Part shown: in pieces, positions 26,997-36,776 of the stretch | Layout: each line of letters starts with the position of its first letter | How positions within the stretch are numbered: the stretch's first letter is position 1 | Assembly: GCA_002069785.1 (NCBI GenBank) | Contig: MWCA01000031.1 | Location: forward strand, 1-54,693 | DNA: 54,693 nt | Direction of reading: 5' to 3' | DNA from: Lentisphaerae bacterium ADurb.Bin242 | GTDB taxonomy: Bacteria; Verrucomicrobiota; Lentisphaeria; Victivallales; UBA1829 | The notes under the pieces: generated by a model | The model's database searches: none | Told to the model about the DNA's origin: nothing | Seen by the model: the letters and a program-made list of their open reading frames with translations, nothing else | Position numbers and translations under genes: made by a program

Positions 26997-28709
26997 ATGA
27001 ATGACATGCGCGCGGTAAACTGGTCGTTCAAAAAATGCGGAAACAATCTGGGCGGGATGACCGCCCCGTGCATGGACCCCGTCTACATCGGCATCCGGGA
27101 CGATGCATCCATCCGGCGTGAAGTGGAAATCCTCAAAGACGCCGGATTCAACACGCTGATGATCGAAGGTCTGCGGCGGTTGATGCTGTATGAACACGAA
27201 GGAAAAAGCGCCGAAGTCCGGGCCACGATTGCCCATGCGGTCCGGATTGCACACGAAGCCGGACTCCGGGTTTTCCATCATTCGACCTGTTCGCTGGCCG
27301 GGCAGACGCTGGACGGTCTTTCCCCGGCGGAACTGTCCATGCTCTCCATCGACGGGGAAACCGGCAAATACGCCCATATCGATTGCTGGAACGGCTGGTA
27401 TCTCTGGTGTCTCAACAATCCCGACTTCAAGCGCACATATTACCGGCTGGCGAAACAACTGGTGGAGGAAACCCGCGTAGACGGCATGATGACGGACGAA
27501 GTATACTTCCGGAGCGGCTGGCGCGACTGTGTCTGTCCGCACTGTCTGACAAAATTCGGCGGCCCGATCCCGGAGGTCGATTTCAACCGTCCGGAGTGGC
27601 TTGCGTGGATTCGTTTCCGTCTCCGGTCGGTCGGCGATTTTTATGAAGGGCTCCGGGCCGCCATCGGAGGAATTCCCCTGATGGGGTGCAAAAACGACGA
27701 GCCGAATCCCTTCCACAGTCAATTGTATGGAGAAAACAACGACGAACGCATGCGCGGCACCAGCATTCTCTTTACGGAAATCGGCGATCGAAAACTCAAG
27801 GAAAATTGGCAGAGGGCCGTGTCAAATTGCATGGCATATCAGGGACTGGGCAACCACTGGAAAGTTCCGGTTGCCATCTTCGGCATCAGCAATACGGAGG
27901 ACATCGAATTCACCTATGGCTTGCGCATGGCACACGGCGGAAGACCGTGGGTGGGCGGAAGCGCCCTGATGAAACGTTCCCTTTCTCCGGAAGACAACCT
28001 GAGCGATGTGCCGGGAGACGTGGAGGAATGGAAACGGCTGTTCCGCTGGGAGGACCGGTACTGGAAACGGCTTCAAAATTCGACCCGGCCGGCGGCTTCC
28101 GCCGCGCTGCTCCTTTCCGCCTCGACCCGGGACCAGCATGACTGTGAAAAAGGCGGGTTCGTCAAGGAATATCATGGCTGGAACAAGGCACTCACGGAAG
28201 CACACATCCCGTTTGCCGTGATTACGGAAGATGAACTCACCCCGGTCTCGCTGGCCCCCTATTCCGTTCTGATTGTCCCGCAGTCGGTCTGTCTGCCGGA
28301 CATTGACCTGAGCGGATACAAAGGAAAAATCATCGCCACCGGAGAATCAGGCACACGGGACGCCTGCGGAAAACGCCGTTCCGTCCCGCTTTTCAAGCAT
28401 TGCCGGCCGCTCCATGAGTTCGATGTCAGTGCAATTCTGTCTTTACCGGCGCCGCTGCATGTGAAGGATGCGCCTTCCTCGCTGCTGATCCGGCCCGTAT
28501 GGTCTGCGGACGGGATGCTGGTTCACCTCGTGAATTGCGGAGAACCCGTTCGCAACCCGTTGATCCTGGAAGTGGAAAACGGGATCGAAGCAAAAATTTT
28601 CTCGCCGGATTTTCCAGAGGAATTCCCCCTCTCTTTTTCTTCCGGCAGGATCGTTGTTCCCGCGGAACGGATAAAAACCTATTCCGTCATCCACATACGA
28701 ACTGAATGA
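26997..28709 (+). CDS. Cytoplasmic glycoside-hydrolase-like protein (GH42-type barrel plus glutamine-amidotransferase-like domain)
   Basis: A 570-residue protein without signal peptide. The N-terminal TIM barrel (about 1-350) has AGFNTLMIEGLRRLMLYEHEG, AGLRVFHHST and VDGMMTDEVYFRSG, followed by CVCPHC, a CxCxxC cluster like that of the DUF4838 proteins here. Acidic residues D and E of TDEVYF and FTEIGD are possible catalytic groups. Residues about 365-470 resemble the amidotransferase-like trimerisation domain of GH42 (FAVITEDELTPVSLAPYSVLIVPQS). The tail is a small beta domain. GAAGGG precedes the ATG. It stands alone between a LysR gene and cassette C. Substrate unknown. Confidence 0.68.
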   Translation: MNDMRAVNWSFKKCGNNLGGMTAPCMDPVYIGIRDDASIRREVEILKDAGFNTLMIEGLRRLMLYEHEGKSAEVRATIAHAVRIAHEAGLRVFHHSTCSLAGQTLDGLSPAELSMLSIDGETGKYAHIDCWNGWYLWCLNNPDFKRTYYRLAKQLVEETRVDGMMTDEVYFRSGWRDCVCPHCLTKFGGPIPEVDFNRPEWLAWIRFRLRSVGDFYEGLRAAIGGIPLMGCKNDEPNPFHSQLYGENNDERMRGTSILFTEIGDRKLKENWQRAVSNCMAYQGLGNHWKVPVAIFGISNTEDIEFTYGLRMAHGGRPWVGGSALMKRSLSPEDNLSDVPGDVEEWKRLFRWEDRYWKRLQNSTRPAASAALLLSASTRDQHDCEKGGFVKEYHGWNKALTEAHIPFAVITEDELTPVSLAPYSVLIVPQSVCLPDIDLSGYKGKIIATGESGTRDACGKRRSVPLFKHCRPLHEFDVSAILSLPAPLHVKDAPSSLLIRPVWSADGMLVHLVNCGEPVRNPLILEVENGIEAKIFSPDFPEEFPLSFSSGRIVVPAERIKTYSVIHIRTE

Positions 28710-28992
28710 AACATCAAAAAGAATTTATTCGTCCGTCATTCCGGAACCGCTGAAAATCCCGTTCGCAGGGAAAAAACACTCTTTTCGTCCGTTATGCACC
28801 CCGGGGAAACCATCCCCGGAATATGCGCTGGAAATGCGGACGGCTCTCCTCCTGGAAGATCCGGACAAAACCAATGAATGTGCCGGAATCCGACGGCGAT
28901 TCCGTAAAAAAAACACTTTTTTCCATTCTTCCCTATTGACAAAGATGTGGGATAGCATTTATAATCTTCCGTGAGATTCTTACAGGCCAAGG
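28710..28992. other. Intergenic region with a shared 23-bp sequence
   Basis: No gene that I can defend lies here. Positions 28878-28900 are identical, base for base, to 33842-33864, which is the end of the cassette D DUF4838 gene. In the same minus-strand sense both read IAVGFRHI. A weak minus-strand reading frame (28990-28736) includes this match but has no other family likeness. It may be a stump of a lost DUF4838 gene. The cassette C promoter begins at 28936. Confidence 0.4.
28936..28965 (+). promoter_or_regulatory. Promoter of cassette C
   Basis: TTGACA (28936-28941) and TATAAT (28960-28965), both perfect, are 18 bases apart. The GntR/LacI gene starts 55 bases downstream. No clean palindrome is visible near the start point. 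Confidence 0.82.
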
Positions 28993-29019
28993 TTGAATTT
29001 CATTGATGGACGGAGCCGT

Positions 29020-30096
29020 ATGTTTACTGAAAAATACAAGAATTTGAGCGGGAAACTGGAAACCTACATCGCGGAACGCAAGTTGTCCGGGCGTCTTCCC
29101 GGAATTGCACGCTTGAGCCGGATATTCGGGGTAAACAAGACGACCATGAACAAAGCCGTCTGGATGCTGGAAGGCAAAGGAATCCTTTCGATCAACGGAC
29201 TGCGCGGAACGTTCATCAACGAGGCCCCCCGGCGGACGCTTCACCACATCATCGGCGTCAATGGGTACCCCGGCGGACCGCATCACACGAAAATCATGGA
29301 CACGCTGAACAAAGAGGCTGAAAAGGCAGGGTATCAGCTCATCACCGTCTGCTGTCATTCCAAAGCACAGACCGACAATGCCGATTTTTTCCTCCAGTTC
29401 CCCATCGACGGGATTATTTTCCACGGCTCCTGCGCAGGAGCCGCCACCCTGAAAAAGCTGAAGGAAAACGGAGTGGAGACCGTCAGCTGCGGAATCCCCG
29501 GAACGGAAGAGTGGCTCGACGCCGTCGACCTCGATCATCGGGCGACCTATCAGAATATCCTGGAATATCTGCGGTTGCTGGGACACCGCAGAATCGCATT
29601 CATCGAGTTCAAACGTTCTCCGGAGTGGACTTTTTATATCGAAAACATACGCCGGGCCTTCGCCGATACGCTGGGCCCGCTCTTCGATCCGGAACTCTTC
29701 TTCGTCCGGGAAAGGGTGTACGACCTCATCGAAAAGAAAGGAGAGGACTACTTCAACATCTACGCGGAAATGGCGGTGTCCCGCTTTCTTTCCCTTCCGG
29801 AACCGCCCACGGCGATCATCACCATGCAGAAACTGGCCGTCTCGCTTTCCGCTCCGCTCAAAAAAAGGAACCGCCTGGTGCCGCGCGATATTTCGGTTTT
29901 TTCGATCTCATACCCGGATGAATACGACAAGCGGTTCTCTTCGGCGGTCGTAAACACTTCCGCCGTGGTGAAACAGGGGTTGGAGTTGATTCTCCGGAGA
30001 TTGAAAAACCCTTCCGCGCCCGTCGAAAGAAAATATATTCCAATGACATTGAAAATCGGACGCAGCACGCGCCGGACTCCGGAGCCGGCGGAATAA
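29020..30096 (+). CDS. GntR-type DNA-binding domain fused to LacI-type sensor domain, cassette C regulator
   Basis: I start at ATG 29020 (CGGAG seven bases before) rather than the upstream in-frame TTG at 28993. 358 residues. Residues 1-70 form a GntR winged helix (YKNLSGKLETYIAERKLSGRLPG, LSRIFGVNKTTMNKAVWMLEGKG). The rest is a LacI/GalR-type ligand domain ([80 protein letters not shown]). This GntR-LacI hybrid architecture, as in AraR of Bacillus, is used for sugar-responsive repression. It is followed by a pilin after 25 bases and a secreted DUF4838 enzyme. Effector unknown. Confidence 0.9.
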   Translation: MFTEKYKNLSGKLETYIAERKLSGRLPGIARLSRIFGVNKTTMNKAVWMLEGKGILSINGLRGTFINEAPRRTLHHIIGVNGYPGGPHHTKIMDTLNKEAEKAGYQLITVCCHSKAQTDNADFFLQFPIDGIIFHGSCAGAATLKKLKENGVETVSCGIPGTEEWLDAVDLDHRATYQNILEYLRLLGHRRIAFIEFKRSPEWTFYIENIRRAFADTLGPLFDPELFFVRERVYDLIEKKGEDYFNIYAEMAVSRFLSLPEPPTAIITMQKLAVSLSAPLKKRNRLVPRDISVFSISYPDEYDKRFSSAVVNTSAVVKQGLELILRRLKNPSAPVERKYIPMTLKIGRSTRRTPEPAE

Positions 30097-30121
30097 GTCA
30101 AACTGAAAGGGAATCGGAACA

Positions 30122-30877
30122 ATGAAAAAAAGGATAAGGCCCATGCGCTCCCGTCTGAATTTCACCATCATAGAACTCCTGGTCGTCGTCGCCATTCTGA
30201 CGATTCTCGCCTCCCTCCTTCTCCCGGCCCTCAACAAGGCGCGGGAGAAGGCCAAAAATATTTCCTGCCTGAACAACCTCAAACAGACGGGCCTCGGATT
30301 CGGGATGTATTTGTCGGACAACCGGGAGTATTACCCCGCCCATTCTGCCTACAACTATGGTTCCTACACCTACAACCAGCTTTTCGTCAGTTATGCGAAA
30401 TATGTTTCCGCGAAAACGTTTGTCGATCCCGCCTTCACGACGACGGTTTCCGGAAAAGCGCAGACAAACAACAACGGGACCACCTCCCTTTATCCCGGAT
30501 ACGGCTACAATTATATGAATCTGGGATCGAATTACGCCAAAACGGGCACATGGAGCACCTCCAGCGCCAAACTGACCGAGATCAAGCGTCCGGGAGTCCT
30601 TTATGTTGTCCTGGATACGAAGAACCCGCTCGAACAGTACGGTTCCAACGCCGTCCGGTCCTTTCCGTCGACCTCGTCCGACGGCGGAGTCGCCGACCCG
30701 TTCAGACACAATGGTTCCATGAACCTCCTCTATGGAGACATGCGCGCCGGAGCCGTCCTGTGCGACAAAATTCAGCCGTACGGCGGCGCCTCCCTGGGAT
30801 GCTATATACGAGTTGGATCCCCCTACGGCAATTCGATCCGCTGGACGGGCGGCCGGTTCGGCGGAGAAACCGAATGA
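30122..30877 (+). CDS. PulG-type pseudopilin of cassette C
   Basis: A 251-residue pseudopilin. The leader is basic ([13 protein letters not shown]) and ends in Asn, not Gly, before [18 protein letters not shown], with Glu at +5. [10 protein letters not shown] matches the conserved block of the family. The C-terminal region has [11 protein letters not shown], the H-X9-D part of the H-X9-DG motif, but with Met after the Asp. It lies between the GntR/LacI gene (25-base gap) and the DUF4838 gene (46-base gap). Membrane-anchored in the inner membrane by the N-terminal helix; a role in export or display of the enzyme is inferred. Confidence 0.9.
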   Translation: MKKRIRPMRSRLNFTIIELLVVVAILTILASLLLPALNKAREKAKNISCLNNLKQTGLGFGMYLSDNREYYPAHSAYNYGSYTYNQLFVSYAKYVSAKTFVDPAFTTTVSGKAQTNNNGTTSLYPGYGYNYMNLGSNYAKTGTWSTSSAKLTEIKRPGVLYVVLDTKNPLEQYGSNAVRSFPSTSSDGGVADPFRHNGSMNLLYGDMRAGAVLCDKIQPYGGASLGCYIRVGSPYGNSIRWTGGRFGGETE

Positions 30878-30923
30878 TCCGCCTCCCGTAAACTATCACA
30901 AACTAAAACCAAGGATTCCTCTT

Positions 30924-33770
30924 ATGCTGAAATTCATCCCGGTCATCGTCGCCTTATGGGCCGCCCTTCCGTTTCCCGCGGAAGCCCTCGAGCTTGTCAG
31001 AGATTCCAAACTGCTGTGTTACATCCTGACGGAACCCGATCCGCCGCCCCCGATCCGTTTCGCCGCCTCCGAACTGGCAGCCTACATCGGCAAGACAGCC
31101 GGGCTTCCCCCGTGTCCCGTTTCGGATCGCGAAATCAGGGGACTTCTCCCGCTCAGGCTTCGTCTTCTGAACGAAAAATCCATCGGCGACGAGGGATACC
31201 GGATCTCCGTCACCGGCAAGGGCGTGGAGATCGGCGCAAACACCGGAACCGGCGTCCTGTACGGGACGTTCGCATTCATCGAAAAACAGCTCGGCGTCCG
31301 CTGGTTTTATCCGGGCGAGGAATACTGCCCCGTTTCCGGAACGCTCGCGATCCAAGAGGGGGTCCTCCAGGAGAAGCCTTTCTTCACGACCCGGACGATT
31401 CAGCATACTCATTCCGCACGGGGACGCTACCTGGAAACCTGGAATTGGATCGTCCGGAACCGGATGCAGCTTGTCACGGACAAGGGGTCCTATTCCCTGT
31501 GGCGGAAGGAGCTCGAGGAACGCGGAGCGGTCGTCTCTGCCGGCGGGCATACGCTTGTGGAACTGGTGTCGGACCGGCTTTTCGAAAAGCATCCCGAATA
31601 TTTCGCGCTCGTAAACGGAAAACGCATCCGCCAGGTGGAAATCAAAGACAGGCGTGTTGTGAAGTGGCTCTCCCAGCCATGCCTCACGCATCCGGAAGTC
31701 CAGAAAATGGTGGTTGACGGAATATGCAAATCCTTCGAGACAGACCCCAAGACGACCCAGTATCTGATCGGCAACAACGACGTTCCCGTCTGGTGTGAAT
31801 GCCCCGACTGCCGGAAGGATGACAATCCGGATGAAAAGGTGCGCGGAATCGTCACAACCCGGTTCTACAAATTCATAAACCGCGTCGCCGCGGAGGTCCA
31901 CAAAAAACATCCGGAAGCCAAACTTCTCGCGTGGGCCTATCAAAGTTATCAGGATGCCCCGCTCGGCGTAAAACCCGATCCGTCCCTTGAAATACGGCTC
32001 TGCGACCATTACCGCTGCTACCGGCACGACCTGGGCGACACCTCCTGTTCCCGGAACGAGCGGTTCCGGAAACTCTATTCGGACTGGTCCCGATTCGGCA
32101 ATCCGCTGGTGGAGCGCGGCTATCAGGAAACGCTGCTCGACACGGGCTCGTATTTTTATCTTCCGATCGAGTCGGTCATGGCCCGGGACATCCAATATTT
32201 CAAGAAGCATTCGGTTTCGGGGCTTGTCTATCTCGTGACAACGCCGGAAGGCAATTTCCCGAAGGATTCGCCGTATCTGCCCATGCTCCGCGAAAGATGG
32301 CGCTGCCAATGGCAGAGTGTTTACGTGACCGCCCGCCTGCTCTGGAACCCGGACCAGGATTACAGGTCGGTTCTGGAGGAGATTTCCTCCCGCTACTACG
32401 GCCCGGCATGGAAAGTCATGAAAAAATACAGGGAACTCCTGACGGAACTTTACCTTGCCGCGCCCGGACACATCGTCTATCTTCAACCCGGAACGGATAT
32501 CGGACGCTGTCTTTCGAAAAAGGGTTCAAAGGAACAGCTCCTCCAGTATCTCGCCGACGCCGGAAAGGCCGCGGCCGGAGATCCCGCGGTCTCCCGGAGA
32601 ATCGACCGTGAAGCGGAATACTTCCGGCTTCTCTGGCTGGCCGCGTCTGAAAAATACCAGGCCGCCTTGAACAGCACGGTGAGTGCCGCGTGGCGGAACG
32701 GTGAGATTGCCATCGACGGAAATCTGAACGAGCCGTCATGGCAAAACACCACGGTCACAGGCAACTTTGTCCGCAATGCCTCGCATACGAAAGGCGCTTT
32801 GACGAAACAGACGCATGCACGGGTCCTTTTCGATTCGGATTTCATTTATTTCGGCATCGAAGCCTTCGAGGACGCCCCTGAAAAAATCCTCGTCGCCGAA
32901 ACAAAACGCGACGGAAACGTTTTCAATGACAATTCCATTGAAATCTTCCTCGCCGATCCCGCTTCGGTATACAGGCGCTTTGCCCACTGGATCATCAACT
33001 CGAAAGATGCCGTCTACGATGAATTCTATGACGCCGCCTCCGGAAAGAAAGATCCGGGATTCAACTTCGGCATCGAATCGAAAACTGTTGTCCTCAAAGA
33101 CCGGATCGTTACGGAAGTCAGGATCCCGCGCAAGGTCTTTTCAACGGCTCCCTACATGGACGCCCCGTGGCGCATCAATCTGTGCCGGAACCGCCGCCTG
33201 AAGGACGGAACGCAGGAACTTTCCTCCTGGAGCGACGGTTCTTACGGCAATCCGGAAACCTTCAACCCGGTGCTGATCATCCTCAAAAACGGTTCCTTTG
33301 AAGAAGTCTCCGGCGCCTCCGGAAATTCACCGGAAGGAGAAGACGGTCCCAAGAACCCAAAAGACCAGCCTCTTTTCTGGTCGCGGGAAAACCGTCCCGG
33401 CGAATGCGGGGTCATGAAGGGAGACGCTTTTGCCGGAGAGCGGTTCCTCCGGCTCCGGAAAGAGGGCATTCACCAGAAAATCATTCTTCCGGAAGATTTC
33501 TCGAGAGATCTGTCCATCCGCTTCTCTGCCAGAGGATCGGGGAAAATCGCCGTGAACATGTATCTGTACGACCGCAAAACCGGAAAATTCAAAAAGAGCG
33601 TCCCAGTCCAATCCTTCGAACTCCGGAACAAGACGGAATGGGAATCGTTCAGTGTGAATTATCCGGTAAGGGGAACGGAAACCCTCCGCATCGCATTCGT
33701 CGTTCCCGGCGAGGCGGATCTGGACGATATCCGGATCCTCCCCGTTGAACGTGCCGATCTCCTGAACTGA
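30924..33770 (+). CDS. Secreted DUF4838 putative glycoside hydrolase with CBM9-like domain, cassette C enzyme
   Basis: The start is ATG 30924: AAGGA lies 8 bases upstream and the product then begins with a signal peptide (MLKFIPVIVALWAALPFPAEA). A longer frame from 30732 would overlap the pilin gene. 948 residues. Residues 30-150 are the alpha-glucuronidase-like N-terminal domain (IRFAASELAAYIGKTAG; GTGVLYGTFAFIEKQLGVRW). The DUF4838 barrel (about 180-500) has C291-x-C293-x2-C296 (WCECPDCRKDDNP). A CBM9-like domain starts near 594 (IAIDGNLNEPSW). A galactose-binding-like sandwich ends the protein. It is a paralogue of the cassette D enzyme, with which it converges 19 bases apart. Confidence 0.87.
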   Translation: MLKFIPVIVALWAALPFPAEALELVRDSKLLCYILTEPDPPPPIRFAASELAAYIGKTAGLPPCPVSDREIRGLLPLRLRLLNEKSIGDEGYRISVTGKGVEIGANTGTGVLYGTFAFIEKQLGVRWFYPGEEYCPVSGTLAIQEGVLQEKPFFTTRTIQHTHSARGRYLETWNWIVRNRMQLVTDKGSYSLWRKELEERGAVVSAGGHTLVELVSDRLFEKHPEYFALVNGKRIRQVEIKDRRVVKWLSQPCLTHPEVQKMVVDGICKSFETDPKTTQYLIGNNDVPVWCECPDCRKDDNPDEKVRGIVTTRFYKFINRVAAEVHKKHPEAKLLAWAYQSYQDAPLGVKPDPSLEIRLCDHYRCYRHDLGDTSCSRNERFRKLYSDWSRFGNPLVERGYQETLLDTGSYFYLPIESVMARDIQYFKKHSVSGLVYLVTTPEGNFPKDSPYLPMLRERWRCQWQSVYVTARLLWNPDQDYRSVLEEISSRYYGPAWKVMKKYRELLTELYLAAPGHIVYLQPGTDIGRCLSKKGSKEQLLQYLADAGKAAAGDPAVSRRIDREAEYFRLLWLAASEKYQAALNSTVSAAWRNGEIAIDGNLNEPSWQNTTVTGNFVRNASHTKGALTKQTHARVLFDSDFIYFGIEAFEDAPEKILVAETKRDGNVFNDNSIEIFLADPASVYRRFAHWIINSKDAVYDEFYDAASGKKDPGFNFGIESKTVVLKDRIVTEVRIPRKVFSTAPYMDAPWRINLCRNRRLKDGTQELSSWSDGSYGNPETFNPVLIILKNGSFEEVSGASGNSPEGEDGPKNPKDQPLFWSRENRPGECGVMKGDAFAGERFLRLRKEGIHQKIILPEDFSRDLSIRFSARGSGKIAVNMYLYDRKTGKFKKSVPVQSFELRNKTEWESFSVNYPVRGTETLRIAFVVPGEADLDDIRILPVERADLLN

Positions 33771-33789
33771 TCTCTCTTTCCCGGAAAAA

Positions 33790-36741
33790 TCATTCTCCCG
33801 CGGGACCGACGGTGCAATCGTCGATGTTGACCGTTCCCTTGATGTGCCGGAATCCGACGGCGATCTGTTCCTCATCCTTCTCCTTCACGAGCGGGAACTT
33901 GAAGTTCTTCCATTCATCCGAGTCCACGTTGACAGTCGCGACGTCCACAATCCGGATCACCGGGCCGCGTCCGGGCGTATTGGGCTTCGGCGGCTGGTGA
34001 CGCGCAAAACTGACGGCCATCTCGCCGTGACCGGAAGCACGGAAATGAATCTGGTAACTCTTTCCCGTTCCAAGATGCCACTGACGGAAAAATCCGCCGC
34101 CGAACTCCGCATAACAGTTCTCCGCCGAACCCGGATGCAGCTTCATTTTGAGAATCCCGTTTTGGGAAACAAGTCCCCAGTCTTTCGGCAGCATGTCATT
34201 TTCCAGCGTCCAGCCGGCGTTTTTTCCGGGCTTGTTTTTCACCAGCGCATTGAAGGAGGCATTGTTCCAGAAACTGACCGTGTTTTCGCCATGCCGCCCG
34301 AAGGAACGTTTCGGCACGAAATTGATCGTCCCGAAGTTTTCCGCATTGTGGAAATTCCCGTTCGCCCAGGAACTCTGTTCGATCGTGCCGTCCGTGAGAC
34401 AGCGTGAACGGGCGACATTGATTTTCCAGCTCTGTCCGTCGAAGCATTTCATGCCGAGTTCGGCGGTCGGAATCCGGATTTCAAGCGTCCAGCGGTCCTT
34501 GTCGGTTTTCACCTGGTATTCGGCTTTCGAATTGTAGGAATTGTCCCGTTTTCCGGGACCGTGGAAAGCATCGAACATCGACCCCTTGGAAGAAATCGCG
34601 TAATGGTAATAATTCGAGGCCAGATCGGGGTGGTTGATAAAAATCTCGATCTTGTTGTCGCCCTGCCAGATTTTCGCATCGTCCCGTCCGGAGGCGAAGT
34701 GCTTGAGCTTGTCGGGCGACGGTTCCATCGCTTCGATCGAGAAATAGATGTTTTCGGGCTCATAGACGACCCGGAAAAAGGTTTGCGCCGCGGGCGCGCC
34801 TTTTCCGTCCATCGACACGAAATTGCTGATGACGTCCGCATTTTTCCAGTCGGGTTCGTTGAATTGGCCGTCGATCACGATGGGAGCGCTCTTTTTGTAG
34901 GCTTTGAATTCGCGGTATCCCTTGACATACCGCTCGCGCGCGGCTTCCCAGGTGAGGGCAAAAATTTCCTTGTCGCGCAGCACATGCTTGAGCGCGCGGG
35001 GATCGTCCGCGGCGGCCTTCCCGGCGGCGGCCAGGTACGTCTTGAGTTTCGCATGGACTCCCGGCTGGTCGAGACAGCGTCCGAGCGGCGACCCCTGCCC
35101 CCAGCCCATGCACCCCGGCGTTTCGGTGTAGGCTTTCGTGAGGAGGGCGCGGAAGTCGCGCATTCCGCCCGCCCACGCCTTGCCGTAGTAAAGACGGTTC
35201 GCCTCGTCATACAGCCGGTCGAAATCGCCATGGATGTCCCACAGGAAACAGGCGGAAAGGTAGTTCACCTGCCACATGGCCGGCCAGACCAGATTTCCGG
35301 CCATCAGAGGACTTCGCGCGGCCAGAGACTTCGGAATGACTCCGTCGGGCGGAACGATGCAGAAATCGCTTCCGGCCAGGCCGATGGACGGATAGTCCTT
35401 GAAGTTCTGGTACAGGACGCGTTCGCTCGGAGCGTAAAAGGCACCGCACCCTCCGCCGATTTCATCGCGGTTTTCGACATGCAGCCCGAGCTTCTGCCAT
35501 TCTTTGTAGAGTTTGAGGAACTGCGCATTGATCGCGCATTTCGGGTCGGTGATCGCATGGCGGTAACACTCGTTGTTGAAGCTGAGGCGGATTCCGAACC
35601 GTTTGTCGATCTGAACCCCTTTCGGCGGCATCCAGAAATTCTGATACGCCCAGCCGAGGAGTTTCGCGTCCGGGTTCTTCTCCCAGACTTTCCCGCCGAG
35701 ATAGTTCAGCATGGTCCAGTAGCGGGTCGGGAGGGTGTTTTTCGCGGCTTCTTCCGGCGGATCGAGCTTTCTGCATTCCGGACACTGGCACCAGCCGGTG
35801 CCGTCCATATTGCCGACAACGATATATCCCGACACTCCCTTTTTCTTCGTCCAGAGGAGCAGGTTTTCCGCCATGATGTCGAGAAGCTGCCGGTTGCTGG
35901 TGCACGGCTGGTATTTGTGTCCTTCGAGCGGAATCCGCCTGCCGTTGACCATCGGAAAGAATTCGGGATTCTCCCGGAACATCTCCTCCAGCGTCTTCAC
36001 CTCGTTTTTCGGGCGGATTCCACGGCCGGTCATCAGCATGTCCAGGATATGCCCGCCCTCGAAGGAAACGGCTCCCAGCTCCTCGAAATGATCCTGGTAA
36101 CGCTCATCGGCAAGCACATTGGACCCGCGCGTCACGCGCATGTTGTTCCGGACCATCCATTCGCAGGTGTCCCAGTAAGGCAGGCTGTTGATGCATCCGT
36201 TGAAGCGCATGTGTCTTACTTCCATGTGCGGATTGTGATACGAAACTCCCTCCGGCACGGAAATCGTCTTTTTCACGCTGAAATATTCGCCGTCCTCGCC
36301 CGGATACACCCACCGGATTCCGCCTTGTTTTTTCAGGATTTCATAGGCTCCGTACAGTGTCCCCAGACCGTCGAACCCGATGATATGGAGACCGTCCTTC
36401 TTCGCCGCGATTGCGAAACCGTTTTTGCGGAGTTTCCGTTCATCGATCCCGGACGCCTTGACAAGCGCTTTGTCCCCGACTGTGCCCAGATAAATGTTGT
36501 AAAGTTTCGCCTCCGGCTTCTCCCGGATGGGGAGGGTTTCCCCCTGCGAGATTTTCGCCAGGAATTTCGAAAGCTCCTTCGCGCCGAAGGAAACGGGTTT
36601 CGGAACATCGGGTTTGACGACGATTGCGGAAACCGCTTTCCCGTCTTTGACGAGGGGATACTCCGCCGCCTGGAGAGTGACCGCGCCCGTTCCGAGAATC
36701 AGAACCGCGCCCATGAATGTGGAAAGTTGTCTTGTGAACAT
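33790..36741 (-). CDS. Secreted DUF4838 putative glycoside hydrolase with CBM9-like domain, cassette D enzyme
   Basis: Start ATG 36741, with GGAGG six bases upstream and a signal peptide (MFTRQLSTFMGAVLILGTG, cleaved near LQAAE). 983 residues. The domain order is that of the cassette C protein: N-terminal domain (FGAKELSKFLAKISQG; GTLYGAYEILKKQGGIRWVYPGE), DUF4838 barrel with C318-x-C320-x2-C323 (GWCQCPECRKLDPPEE), CBM9-like domain from about 617 (IVIDGQFNEPDW), then a beta-sandwich tail (residues about 820-983). It follows its pilin gene after 35 bases. C and D face each other and may come from an inverted duplication followed by divergence. Substrate unknown. Confidence 0.87.
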   Translation of the reverse strand: MFTRQLSTFMGAVLILGTGAVTLQAAEYPLVKDGKAVSAIVVKPDVPKPVSFGAKELSKFLAKISQGETLPIREKPEAKLYNIYLGTVGDKALVKASGIDERKLRKNGFAIAAKKDGLHIIGFDGLGTLYGAYEILKKQGGIRWVYPGEDGEYFSVKKTISVPEGVSYHNPHMEVRHMRFNGCINSLPYWDTCEWMVRNNMRVTRGSNVLADERYQDHFEELGAVSFEGGHILDMLMTGRGIRPKNEVKTLEEMFRENPEFFPMVNGRRIPLEGHKYQPCTSNRQLLDIMAENLLLWTKKKGVSGYIVVGNMDGTGWCQCPECRKLDPPEEAAKNTLPTRYWTMLNYLGGKVWEKNPDAKLLGWAYQNFWMPPKGVQIDKRFGIRLSFNNECYRHAITDPKCAINAQFLKLYKEWQKLGLHVENRDEIGGGCGAFYAPSERVLYQNFKDYPSIGLAGSDFCIVPPDGVIPKSLAARSPLMAGNLVWPAMWQVNYLSACFLWDIHGDFDRLYDEANRLYYGKAWAGGMRDFRALLTKAYTETPGCMGWGQGSPLGRCLDQPGVHAKLKTYLAAAGKAAADDPRALKHVLRDKEIFALTWEAARERYVKGYREFKAYKKSAPIVIDGQFNEPDWKNADVISNFVSMDGKGAPAAQTFFRVVYEPENIYFSIEAMEPSPDKLKHFASGRDDAKIWQGDNKIEIFINHPDLASNYYHYAISSKGSMFDAFHGPGKRDNSYNSKAEYQVKTDKDRWTLEIRIPTAELGMKCFDGQSWKINVARSRCLTDGTIEQSSWANGNFHNAENFGTINFVPKRSFGRHGENTVSFWNNASFNALVKNKPGKNAGWTLENDMLPKDWGLVSQNGILKMKLHPGSAENCYAEFGGGFFRQWHLGTGKSYQIHFRASGHGEMAVSFARHQPPKPNTPGRGPVIRIVDVATVNVDSDEWKNFKFPLVKEKDEEQIAVGFRHIKGTVNIDDCTVGPAGE

Positions 36742-36776
36742 GCCGTCCTCCGTGTGTTTCTGTATTTGAGTTGAAT

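Noticed and set aside
30732..30923. Upstream extension of the cassette C enzyme
   Set aside because: It overlaps the pilin gene in another frame; the ATG at 30924 has AAGGA and starts a signal peptide.
34561..36774. 737-codon open frame opposite the cassette D enzyme
   Set aside because: Shadow frame: no start signal, composition dominated by the complement of the real gene.
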